From positions 1 through 55,321 of the forward strand of contig JBBREM010000002.1 of the NCBI GenBank assembly GCA_038202925.1: a stretch of DNA of 55,321 nucleotides. The letters run 5' to 3'. Both the position numbers and the translations under genes were made by a program. The DNA comes from JAEVZK01 sp038202925 (lineage in GTDB: Bacteria > Armatimonadota > Fimbriimonadia > Fimbriimonadales > Fimbriimonadaceae). Positions 24,484-31,701 of this stretch are shown here, in pieces; position 1 is the first letter of the stretch; each line of letters starts with the position of its first letter. The notes under the pieces are model-generated. The model saw only the letters and a list, made by a program, of their open reading frames with translations, was not told the origin of the DNA and ran no database searches.

Positions 24484-25370
24484 CGTTCGAGTATGTGCCG
24501 CGAGATGGCCGGTTCGACCCAGCGCTGTGCATCCGGGTCGGCCAGGTCTTTCGGTGGCGGTGCGCTGATGGAGTCGTCCGAGGGGAGGATGGGGATACTC
24601 GATATAGCATCGAGCCCCCTCACCCCAACCCACTCCCCCGGAGGGGAGAGGGGGCCGGAAGGTTCGGGGTCGAAACCTCGGCCACGAAGGCTGAGTTCGA
24701 GCGCCTGTTTTCGCTGCATCTCGATGCCAATGAGATCGACCGGAAGCTGATCGTCGCTGCTCCAGAGATCGAGCCATATCTGGGGCATTCTCCGGGCCTG
24801 CGCATGATGCAGCCAGCCGATGCCGTCGAGGTCTTCTACTCGTTTCTCTGCACCGCCAACAACCATCTCCGCCGCATTGTGCCGATGGTGAACATGCTCG
24901 CGAAGTATGGGGATGGACGGTTCCCCTCGTCTGAAGTCGTCGCCTGCATTCCTGAAGCGGAGTTGCGGTCCAAGGCCTTCGGGTACCGCGGAGCGACGAT
25001 CCCTCGGGCGGCACTGGAAATTCTTCGTCGCGGAGGCGATCAGTGGCTCTACTCGTTGCGCGACTTGCCCTATGAGGATGCCCATAACGAGCTGTTGTCT
25101 ATCTTCGGCGTCGGCCGAAAACTCGCCGACTGCATCGGCCTGTTCGGGCTTCATCACACCGAGGCGGTGCCGATCGATACGCATATGTGGCAGGCAGCGA
25201 CTCGGGTCTTCTTCCCCGATTGGCAGGGGCAGCCGTTGACCGAGGAGCGTTATCTCGCGGTGCGCGATTTCTTTCAGGACCGATTTGGCAAGCTCGCCGG
25301 ATGGGCGCATCAACAGTTGTATGTCGGCAATTTATTGCGAAATTTGCCTCCCCAAAACCCTGATTTTTAG
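24480..25370 (+). CDS. OGG1-type 8-oxoguanine DNA glycosylase with a repeat-derived insertion
   Basis: Removes oxidised guanine from DNA. The 296 residues match the eukaryotic-type OGG1/AlkA fold. The N-terminal domain has GQVFRW and FERLFSL; the HhH-GPD domain has SFLCTANNHLRRI, then GVGRKLADCIGLFGL, whose Lys is the Schiff-base nucleophile, and VPIDTHMW with the catalytic Asp. GTG 24480 overlaps the ligA stop. Residues about 46-58 (PPHPNPLPRRGEG) are not family sequence; they are the translation of a C-run/G-run palindromic repeat (24614-24655) lying in a loop of the N-terminal domain. Confidence 0.92.
   Translation: MTFEYVPRDGRFDPALCIRVGQVFRWRCADGVVRGEDGDTRYSIEPPHPNPLPRRGEGAGRFGVETSATKAEFERLFSLHLDANEIDRKLIVAAPEIEPYLGHSPGLRMMQPADAVEVFYSFLCTANNHLRRIVPMVNMLAKYGDGRFPSSEVVACIPEAELRSKAFGYRGATIPRAALEILRRGGDQWLYSLRDLPYEDAHNELLSIFGVGRKLADCIGLFGLHHTEAVPIDTHMWQAATRVFFPDWQGQPLTEERYLAVRDFFQDRFGKLAGWAHQQLYVGNLLRNLPPQNPDF
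24614..24655. repeat. C-rich/G-rich palindromic repeat inside the glycosylase gene
   Basis: CCCCCTCACCCC... to ...GGAGGGGAGAGGGGG; the outer arms CCCCCTC and GAGAGGGGG pair. It is translated in frame as PPHPNPLPRRGEGA. A related element is intergenic 0.8 kb downstream (25410-25464). Confidence 0.8.
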
Positions 25371-25409
25371 ACGAGCTAGCTTGATTCTTCGCGCGGCTTT
25401 GCCGCTTGA

Positions 25410-25464
25410 TCTCCCTCCCCCAACCCCCTCCCTCAAAGACGAACCACTTTGAGGGAGGGAGCTT
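25410..25464. repeat. Strong hairpin of the C-run/G-run repeat type
   Basis: CTCCCTCAAAG pairs exactly with CTTTGAGGGAG across the loop ACGAACCA; a flanking copy of CTCCCTCCCCCAACCCC gives it the same C-run character as 24614-24655. It lies between the glycosylase stop and the PAP2 start and may act as a terminator. Confidence 0.75.
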
Positions 25465-25469
25465 GTCGC

Positions 25470-25480
25470 TACAATGAAGC
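25470..25480 (+). promoter_or_regulatory. TACAAT box of the PAP2 gene
   Basis: TACAAT (25470-25475) lies 5 nt before GTG 25481; no Shine-Dalgarno. Confidence 0.45.
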
Positions 25481-26044
25481 GTGCGCTCGCTGGATTTGAC
25501 TCTGTTCCACTGGATCAACGATTGGGGCGTTGAGTGGCGGGGGTTGTTCGTTTTTTTCAGCGAGGCCACCAAGGAAACGCCCGTCCGCGTTGGGCTCGTC
25601 ATCGTCACTGCGCTCTTGATCGCGGCAGGGCCAACCACTCGAAAAGCCGCGCTCTTGGGGCTCGTGGCGGTTCTCATGGCGAACAGCCTGAGCGATGGAT
25701 TCAAGCACCTCATACCGATGCTCCGCCCTTGCGCTGAGCTGAACGACATCACCCTGCGCGTCGGGGCGCTCAAGAGCTTCGGAACGGCAAGTTCTCATAG
25801 CGCCAACATGGCAGCGCTTGCCCTCGTGTTTTGCTACTACTTCAACTGGTGGGGCACGCCGTGGATCGTCGTGGCCATCCTTACCGGACTGGCACGCATC
25901 TACGTGGGGGTGCATTACCCCTCTCAAGTGTTGTTGGGCTATTTGTGCGGCCTGACATGCGCGTTCGTCGTGATCAAGAGCTGGGAGGCGTTTGTACGGC
26001 TCCGCAAGGCGAAACAAGATGCCCGCGCCGAAACCGGAGCTTAA
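25481..26044 (+). CDS. PAP2-family membrane phosphatase
   Basis: A 187-residue membrane protein with about five hydrophobic segments. The three PAP2 motifs are recognisable: K-x6-RP in KHLIPMLRPC, S-S-H-S in GTASSHSAN (catalytic His) and R-x5-H in ARIYVGVHYPSQ (nucleophile His). The Asp that usually follows the last His (HYPSD) is Gln here. Likely substrates are undecaprenyl or phospholipid phosphates, which cannot be resolved. GTG 25481 follows a TACAAT box. The last 26 bp overlap the next gene. Confidence 0.88.
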   Translation: MRSLDLTLFHWINDWGVEWRGLFVFFSEATKETPVRVGLVIVTALLIAAGPTTRKAALLGLVAVLMANSLSDGFKHLIPMLRPCAELNDITLRVGALKSFGTASSHSANMAALALVFCYYFNWWGTPWIVVAILTGLARIYVGVHYPSQVLLGYLCGLTCAFVVIKSWEAFVRLRKAKQDARAETGA

Positions 26045-26714
26045 GCCTCACCAAACCAGCCTGATCATGGCCGGAGTTGTGACGCTCGTGCTTTGGGTGC
26101 TTCCGTGGTTCGCGTTTCTCGCGGTGCCGATGCAATGGCTGAACACCCATCTGCACGAGTTCTGCCACGCGGTGATGGCGGTGCTGACGGGCGGACCCGT
26201 ACTCAACATCATCGTCCATGCCGACGGCAATGGCGTGGCCATCGCGGGCGGCAGCCCTTTGCTCGTCTCGAGCGCGGGCTATGTTGGGGCGAGCATCGTC
26301 GGTGCGCTGACGATCATATGCAGCCGGACGGAAGCCGGCGCTTCGGCTTCGATGCGCATTATCGGCGGGCTGCTGGCGGCCAGCCTGATCTTCTGGGTGC
26401 GCGGGGACGCGGTGGGCATCGCGAGCGGCATTGGGTGGGCGATCCTGCTCTTTGCTTTGCCGCACGTTCTGCGAGGCCGGAGCCTCGTCTTCGCGGCTCA
26501 ATTCGTCGGCATGCAGCAGTGCCTGATGTCCGTTCAGGCACTTTACATCCTCCTCCACATCAGCGCGATACCCGGGGCTCACAGTGACGCTGACAATCTT
26601 CAGCAGGCGACGGGAGTTCCGGCAATAATTTGGGCGCTCCTTTGGAGCGCCCTTGGAATCGGAAGCTTGGTCCTCGCGCTTAAGCTTGCGTGGCGTCGGG
26701 AGCGGGAATCGTAA
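26019..26714 (+). CDS. M50B-like multi-pass membrane protein with HExxH motif
   Basis: A 231-residue protein with about six membrane segments. HLHEFCHAVMAVLTGG supplies a zinc-protease HExxH motif within the membrane, and the later segment has no NPDG-type second motif that I can see. This fits the 'M50B-like' group, whose members may or may not be active peptidases. ATG 26019 is chosen, with AAGG upstream, inside the end of the PAP2 gene. Its 3' end overlaps the convergent GerM gene by 35 bp. Confidence 0.8.
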   Translation: MPAPKPELKPHQTSLIMAGVVTLVLWVLPWFAFLAVPMQWLNTHLHEFCHAVMAVLTGGPVLNIIVHADGNGVAIAGGSPLLVSSAGYVGASIVGALTIICSRTEAGASASMRIIGGLLAASLIFWVRGDAVGIASGIGWAILLFALPHVLRGRSLVFAAQFVGMQQCLMSVQALYILLHISAIPGAHSDADNLQQATGVPAIIWALLWSALGIGSLVLALKLAWRRERES

Positions 26715-27243
26715 CGTCGAGCGGCTGACTCAGATCGACGTTGCCGATGCTCTCAACAGGGCTGCCGTTAATGAAGAATTGCATCTTCTTAACCTCGGGG
26801 AATTGCCCGAGGGTCTTCGATAGACCCTGCAGCAGCGTTTCCTCGTCCGAGGAGCCGTACGAGCTTTGGAACGCCGGATCGAATTCGATGTGGGCGAGTC
26901 CATCGACCACTGTGCAGCTCAGGGCATGGCCCTTGGCGAAGTGGGTGTTCTCGAGATAGCGGTTGATGGCGAAAACCATCGGGTCCGCGCCCGTAGGCAC
27001 CTTCTCGGTGCTCTTCTCGAAGGAGAGATTGCCACCGGAGGATCTCGGGATCAGAATCTCCGCCGAATCCTTGGCCCGCACCGGGACCTTCTGAGCCTCG
27101 TGGCCTAGGCTGGACCTGCGCAATGCTGGTGGTATTTGCGCCGCGTCGGGCGTGTTCTTAACGTACATGCCCACGGCAGCCACGCCGCCGGCACCGGCAA
27201 GCATCAGCGCGATGACCGCGCCATAGTTAGTTTTTCTTTTCAT
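26680..27243 (-). CDS. GerM-domain (GerMN) membrane-anchored protein
   Basis: A 187-residue protein with an N-terminal membrane anchor (YGAVIALMLAGAGGVAAVGM), a linker, and a C-terminal GerMN domain (about 85-175: FAINRYLENTHF, LAHIEFDPAF, EETLLQGLSKTLGQFPEVKKMQFFINGSP). GerM proteins are linked to peptidoglycan in sporulation and to the envelope of non-sporulating bacteria. The ATG overlaps the end of the amidase gene by 17 bp, so the two are coupled and likely act together at the wall. Confidence 0.87.
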   Translation of the reverse strand: MKRKTNYGAVIALMLAGAGGVAAVGMYVKNTPDAAQIPPALRRSSLGHEAQKVPVRAKDSAEILIPRSSGGNLSFEKSTEKVPTGADPMVFAINRYLENTHFAKGHALSCTVVDGLAHIEFDPAFQSSYGSSDEETLLQGLSKTLGQFPEVKKMQFFINGSPVESIGNVDLSQPLDVTIPAPDATQA

Positions 27244-28903
27244 CGCCCAGGAAAACCTTAAGTCCCTTCACGACTCCCGTCGCGACACCGTTCTGAAAGT
27301 CGTCAGTCTGCATTCGCCTCCGGTCCTTCGCGGTATTCAGGAAGCCGCACTCGACCAGCACCGCCGGCATCGTAGCACCTCGTAATACGGCGAAGCCGCT
27401 GCGATAGATGCGCGTATCGCTCCACACGCCCATGCCGCCGAGTCCGCTGATCTTGGTGACCTCGCGCTGAATGCAATCGCCCAGGAGCTGCGAAATCGAA
27501 TCCCGCCCGTGGAAGAAGGTGATCGTTCCACTCGCCGTATTGTCGAGCTCGTTCGAGTTGATGTGGATCGACACAAAGAAGTCGGCACCGTTGCGCTTCG
27601 CAATCGCCGGCCGCTCATTAAGCGGAATAAAGACGTCGGTCTTTCTCGTCATGATCACGGTCGCGCCCTCATTGGCCAGCCTCTGGCTCACGAGCTTAGC
27701 GATCGACAGCGTGAGGTCCTTTTCCCTGACTCCAGGCTCCTGCGTGCCATTGTCGTAGCCGCCATGGCCGGCGTCGACGACGATCGTCTTGCCCGCGAGC
27801 CGGCCATTTCCGACATCCGGCTTAAGAAGCTGAATTTGGAGTCCGGAGCCAGAGAGTGAGTATTCAATCCCCATCGGCCGTGCGAGTTGCATCCGAATGA
27901 TGAGGCTGCCGTTCTCTTGGCGAGTGTCCACTTCCCTAATCGTCGCACCTTTTACAAAGGCGAAATCGGTAACGTTCTTGATCGCGCCCGGGAGGGAGAT
28001 TTCAATCGTCTTCGGATCGAGACGGCTGAAGGTGGGCGACTTCGCGAGGCGTCCGTTGATGCGCAAGGTCAAAGCCGAAATACGCGCTCCTTCCGTGTCC
28101 ATAATCAGCGGCCCAACCTGCGCGGGGGCTCCCGCCAGGATAGGGGTCGTTTCCGAGCCTTGCATGTCCGGATTAGACGCCGGATCGTATTCGATCTTGC
28201 CCTTCTGCTGCTGGGTGATCGGAACCTTCGGATCTTCCCGAACGGGTCGCGCCAGCTCCTGCTGCTCCTCCGGTGAGGTGGTTGGGGCGCCTACATCGAA
28301 GGAGAAGCTGTGGCCGGAGCTGAAGCTGCGCTGGCTGATCTGCGGCGTGAACCGCGGTTCCAACACGACTCTTACCGTATCGGGCTTGTACTGGCCGATC
28401 CGCGATGTGCCGTCGAGGGACACGTCGGCACGACGGTCGAGCTTGGCACCGACAATGTCGACGACGACCCGCGTTGGATTATCCATCACCGTCACTTTGG
28501 GCTTGACGTCGAGGGAGCTCTCTATGGTGAAATGCCCTTTGCGAATACGGACCGCAGTGAGCTTGGAGAGGACGACCAGCTGCGAGTCGTCATTCCAACT
28601 CGTATCCCCACCCAGCTTCTGCACAAGCTCTCGTAGGGGGATCATCGAGCGACCGCCGATCTCACGGGTGGTGATTCGTGTGCGACCCCCATCACCTCGG
28701 ATCTCGGCGCCATCGGGGCGCATAGTGTAATCCCAACCAACGTAATCGAGGAACGTGAAAGGGACGAAGCATTCATCATCGACGCGCACGCAGCGCTCGT
28801 TGATAGTGCCCATGTGGGTGAAAACGACGTCGACCGGGCTTTGTGCTCGGGCTACGCTCGTCATCGCCATCCATGGCAGGAGAGCGAGCATTATTCTCTT
28901 CAT
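27227..28903 (-). CDS. N-acetylmuramoyl-L-alanine amidase with AMIN domains
   Basis: Cleaves the bond between MurNAc and the stem peptide of peptidoglycan. The 558 residues comprise a signal peptide (LALLPWMAMTSVARA), a copper-amine-oxidase-like N-terminal domain (about 20-110), AMIN-type beta domains that bind the wall (about 115-200 and 260-350) and a C-terminal Amidase_3 domain (about 365-555). Zinc and catalytic residues are visible in VVDAGHGG, E in VREKDLTL, SIHINS and VECGFLN. ATG 28903 starts the signal peptide. It has a near-consensus sigma-70 promoter upstream. Confidence 0.95.
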   Translation of the reverse strand: MKRIMLALLPWMAMTSVARAQSPVDVVFTHMGTINERCVRVDDECFVPFTFLDYVGWDYTMRPDGAEIRGDGGRTRITTREIGGRSMIPLRELVQKLGGDTSWNDDSQLVVLSKLTAVRIRKGHFTIESSLDVKPKVTVMDNPTRVVVDIVGAKLDRRADVSLDGTSRIGQYKPDTVRVVLEPRFTPQISQRSFSSGHSFSFDVGAPTTSPEEQQELARPVREDPKVPITQQQKGKIEYDPASNPDMQGSETTPILAGAPAQVGPLIMDTEGARISALTLRINGRLAKSPTFSRLDPKTIEISLPGAIKNVTDFAFVKGATIREVDTRQENGSLIIRMQLARPMGIEYSLSGSGLQIQLLKPDVGNGRLAGKTIVVDAGHGGYDNGTQEPGVREKDLTLSIAKLVSQRLANEGATVIMTRKTDVFIPLNERPAIAKRNGADFFVSIHINSNELDNTASGTITFFHGRDSISQLLGDCIQREVTKISGLGGMGVWSDTRIYRSGFAVLRGATMPAVLVECGFLNTAKDRRRMQTDDFQNGVATGVVKGLKVFLGDEKKN

Positions 28904-28924
28904 GAGATAGAGTCCGTAACGCGG

Positions 28925-28953
28925 ATTGTACACCGTTCTCGACCAGTCGTCAA
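28925..28953 (-). promoter_or_regulatory. Sigma-70 promoter of the amidase gene
   Basis: On the minus strand TTGACG (28953-28948), a 17-bp spacer and TACAAT (28930-28925). Transcription would begin about 15 nt before ATG 28903. This is the best conventional promoter in the window. Confidence 0.75.
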
Positions 28954-29196
28954 CTTCTCAGCCATATCGGTATGAATACGGGCACATGCGCACGCTTCAT
29001 TCCAAGTGTCGGCTAGAAAGCGGTAAACCGGATGGACGAGATGGAGTGTACAGTCTCGGTTGTCCAGACGCGTGATGTACACGATTCGCCGCATCCGAGA
29101 CAGGATTGCAGGGTTGGAGGATTGGAAGATTGAACCTGGTGGTGGCATGGCGTAGTCCTTCTGTCTTCTAAGCCTCCATCTTTCCCTTCCGCATTC
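28954..29196. other. Non-coding stretch upstream of tRNA-Val
   Basis: No supportable gene. It contains a GGATT-unit run (29103-29138: AGGATTGCAGGGTTGGAGG and onward) of the same type as the other intergenic repeats. A minus-strand frame through it has no recognisable product. The stretch after the tRNA (29273-29397) also holds no gene, only a CAGCAATCAGCAATCA repeat near 29338. Confidence 0.5.
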
Positions 29197-29272
29197 GGGC
29201 GATTAGCTCAGCTGGTAGAGCGCCTCGTTTACACCGAGGATGTCGCGGGTTCAAGTCCTGCATCGCCCACCA
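29197..29272 (+). tRNA. tRNA-Val (anticodon UAC)
   Basis: A complete 76-nt cloverleaf. The acceptor stem GGGCGAT/ATCGCCC is perfect, the D arm reads AGCTCAGCTGGTAGAGC, the anticodon stem is CCTCG/CGAGG with loop TTTACAC (anticodon TAC), and the T arm is GCGGG-TTCAAGT-CCTGC. A73 and CCA are encoded. It reads GUA and, with wobble, other Val codons. Confidence 0.96.
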
Positions 29273-29397
29273 CCCTCTTGGGCTTCTTTGAGCCACAGGG
29301 GACACGGAGAGCATAGGGAACACAACGGCTCTGCGTCCAGCAATCAGCAATCACCCTATCAGCCCATCATCCCCCGCCCATCAGGTATCACAACGCG

Positions 29398-30171
29398 GTG
29401 AGGATTGCGACGCTCAACGCCGCCGGCATACGCCCGCGCATGCCGCTGATTCTCGACTGGCTCGCCGTCAACGAGCCGGATGTGCTCGCCATCCAAGAGA
29501 CCAAGGTCGAGGACGACAAGTTTCCCCGCGACGAGATTGAAGAGCTGGGCTACCACGTCGCCGTTCATGGCCAGAAGAGCTGGAATGGGGTCGCAATCCT
29601 GAGCCGGCACCCAATCTACAACGAGCGTCAGGGCTTTGACGACGAGCTATTCCCGACCGATGCCCGCATCCTCTCGTGCGAGACCGGCGGCGTGAAGATC
29701 GTCAATACCTACGTGCCGAATGGCACCGCCGTAGGAACGGATAAGTGGGACTACAAGCTCAGGTGGCTCGACCGCTTTGCCAGCTACCTGCGGCAGAATT
29801 ACCGGACCGACGATTCACTCGTGTGGCTTGGCGACGTCAACATCGCCCCGACTCCCGACGACGTGTACAACTCACGCCGGTTCCTCGGCGGAGTGGGCCA
29901 CCATCCGGAAGAATTCAAGCGCCTGGACCGAATCCTCGAATTCGGGCTGACCGACGTCTTCCGCAAGTTCCACCAAGGCCCCGGCTATTACAGTTATTTC
30001 GATTTCGTCATCGTCACTTCGGTGGCGAAAAACTTTGGATGGAGGATCGACCACATCTACGCCACCGGTGCCCTGGCGGAGAAATGCACGAAATGTGTGA
30101 TCGACAAGGAGGCGCGGATGCAGGAGAAGCCGAGCGACCATACCTTCGTCGTGGCGGATTTCGATCTCTAA
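29398..30171 (+). CDS. xth: Exonuclease III / AP endonuclease
   Basis: A DNA repair nuclease of 257 residues that cuts at abasic sites and trims 3' ends. The ExoIII signature residues are present: N in TLNAAGIR, E in IQETKVEDD, D and N in WLGDVNIAP, WRIDHIY, and the terminal SDHTFVVA catalytic pair. GTG 29398 begins the domain. With the ligA-glycosylase pair it makes a set of base-excision repair functions within 8 kb, although in separate transcription units. Confidence 0.95.
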   Translation: MRIATLNAAGIRPRMPLILDWLAVNEPDVLAIQETKVEDDKFPRDEIEELGYHVAVHGQKSWNGVAILSRHPIYNERQGFDDELFPTDARILSCETGGVKIVNTYVPNGTAVGTDKWDYKLRWLDRFASYLRQNYRTDDSLVWLGDVNIAPTPDDVYNSRRFLGGVGHHPEEFKRLDRILEFGLTDVFRKFHQGPGYYSYFDFVIVTSVAKNFGWRIDHIYATGALAEKCTKCVIDKEARMQEKPSDHTFVVADFDL

Positions 30172-30200
30172 CCTGCCGACGCGCACTACTTCCTCGCACG

Positions 30201-30213
30201 TATAAACAAAGAC
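30201..30213 (+). promoter_or_regulatory. TATAAA box of the M61 peptidase gene
   Basis: TATAAA (30201-30206) lies 7 nt before ATG 30214. It differs from TANNNT only in the last base. Confidence 0.35.
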
Positions 30214-31701
30214 ATGCCCTTTCGCCGCGCCCTTCTCACCCTCGCTTTGCTGCCCGCGATCGCGGCCGCCGATCTGCACTACACTCTCGCACCAGAGCCG
30301 CAACACAAGTCGGTGCGGGTGACCATCGTCGTCGAGAAGCCGAACGCCACCGAAACATTCAGAATCCCGGCCTGGTGCCCCGGCTTCTACTTCCTGCTGA
30401 ACTACGAAAAGAAGATCAGCGATTTCAAAGCGGTCGATGGCGCGGGGAAGGAACTGGCCGTGGAGCATGGCTTTGATCCACGGCAGTGGACCGTGAAGGA
30501 TCCTTCAAAGAAGCCGATTACTATCAGTTACCGCGTTCTCGGCGACGACCCCGGCCTGGGCTTTTTCGGTACCAGCGTGATTGCCCACACCGCGTTCGTG
30601 AATGGGCCATCGGCATTCATGTACGATCCGGAAAGGCTCACGGAGCCCGTCAGTCTGAAGGTGACGCTACCGGACCGATGGGACATCGCCACGTCGATGG
30701 ACTCCGCGCCGGGGGGATATAAAGCGAGCGGCTACGACGAGCTAGCCGACCATCCGATCCAGATGGGGCATTTCGAGCGCCGCAAGTTTGAGATCAAGCG
30801 TGTCCCCTTCGAGGTCATTTTCGTTTCCAAAGATCAGCAGTACCGACCCAATCTCACTGACGAGACGGAGCGCCTAAGAAGGCTCTCTGCTCCGGCGATC
30901 GAATTGTTCGGCGGTGCGCCCTTTAAGCGATATGTGTACATATTTCACTTAGCCGTAGGAGACTTCAACGGCGGGCTCGAGCATCGAGCATCGAATACGC
31001 AGGCCATCAACAACACCCGGCCGCTGGGCATCGACGAGCTTGCGACCCATGAGTATTTCCATGCCTGGAACGTCAAGAACATCCGGCCCAAGGTGCTCGG
31101 CCCGTTCGATTACACCCGGCCCAATCGAACGTCGAATCTCTGGTTTGCAGAGGGCGTGACCGACTATTACGCATACCTGACCGCATACCGAACCGGATTG
31201 CACGACGCGAACTGGCTCATGCGCTCGATTTCCGGCCAAATCCGCGACTTGCAGCGAAGCAAAGTGCGGCTGCAAAAAACGCTCGCGCAATCGAGCAGCG
31301 AGACCTGGGAGAACGGCGGCTTCGGTATCGGCGATCTAAGCTATTACACCAAGGGCCTGCTTGTAGGCTGGATATTCGACGCGGCGATCCGCGGGGCGAC
31401 GAACGGGCAGAAGTCGCTTGACGACGTGATGCGGCTAATGTACGCGCGGTACCGTCTCCCTCAGGTGGGCTATGCGGAGGATGGCATCCTCAATGCGATC
31501 AACGAAGTGGGCGGCACTGACTTTACAGAGCTTTATCACCGCATGGTCGACAGCACCGACGATCTGCCCTACGAGCAGGTGCGTCAGATGGGCCTCGTCC
31601 TCGATCCAGACCTGAACGCCGTGTTCGACGTGTCTGCCGACACCAAGGCGGTTAAGCTGCGCAACGGCTGGCTAAGTCGTGCGGGCAGTGTCGGTCAATA
31701 G
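30214..31701 (+). CDS. Exported M61-family metallopeptidase without PDZ domain
   Basis: A 495-residue zinc aminopeptidase-like protein with a signal peptide (LLTLALLPAIAAA). The N-terminal beta domain (about 20-180) is followed by the catalytic domain with HEYFHAWN (zinc His residues and Glu) and, after KNIRP, WFAEGVTDYYA with the third ligand. M61 glycyl aminopeptidases usually end in a PDZ domain and are near 600 residues; here the chain stops soon after the helical catalytic part. The 3' end overlaps the convergent membrane-protein gene by 30 bp. Confidence 0.9.
   Translation: MPFRRALLTLALLPAIAAADLHYTLAPEPQHKSVRVTIVVEKPNATETFRIPAWCPGFYFLLNYEKKISDFKAVDGAGKELAVEHGFDPRQWTVKDPSKKPITISYRVLGDDPGLGFFGTSVIAHTAFVNGPSAFMYDPERLTEPVSLKVTLPDRWDIATSMDSAPGGYKASGYDELADHPIQMGHFERRKFEIKRVPFEVIFVSKDQQYRPNLTDETERLRRLSAPAIELFGGAPFKRYVYIFHLAVGDFNGGLEHRASNTQAINNTRPLGIDELATHEYFHAWNVKNIRPKVLGPFDYTRPNRTSNLWFAEGVTDYYAYLTAYRTGLHDANWLMRSISGQIRDLQRSKVRLQKTLAQSSSETWENGGFGIGDLSYYTKGLLVGWIFDAAIRGATNGQKSLDDVMRLMYARYRLPQVGYAEDGILNAINEVGGTDFTELYHRMVDSTDDLPYEQVRQMGLVLDPDLNAVFDVSADTKAVKLRNGWLSRAGSVGQ

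Noticed and set aside
24096..25313. Minus-strand 405-codon open frame opposite ligA and the glycosylase
   Set aside because: The opposite strand encodes well-conserved enzymes; the antisense product shows no domain.
28900..29148. Minus-strand 82-codon frame upstream of the amidase
   Set aside because: It covers the amidase promoter and a GGATT repeat, and its product has no recognisable domain or ribosome-binding site.
29197..29272. tRNA-Val considered as an integration site for a mobile element
   Set aside because: No integrase, direct repeat of the tRNA 3' end or foreign gene block is present on either side.
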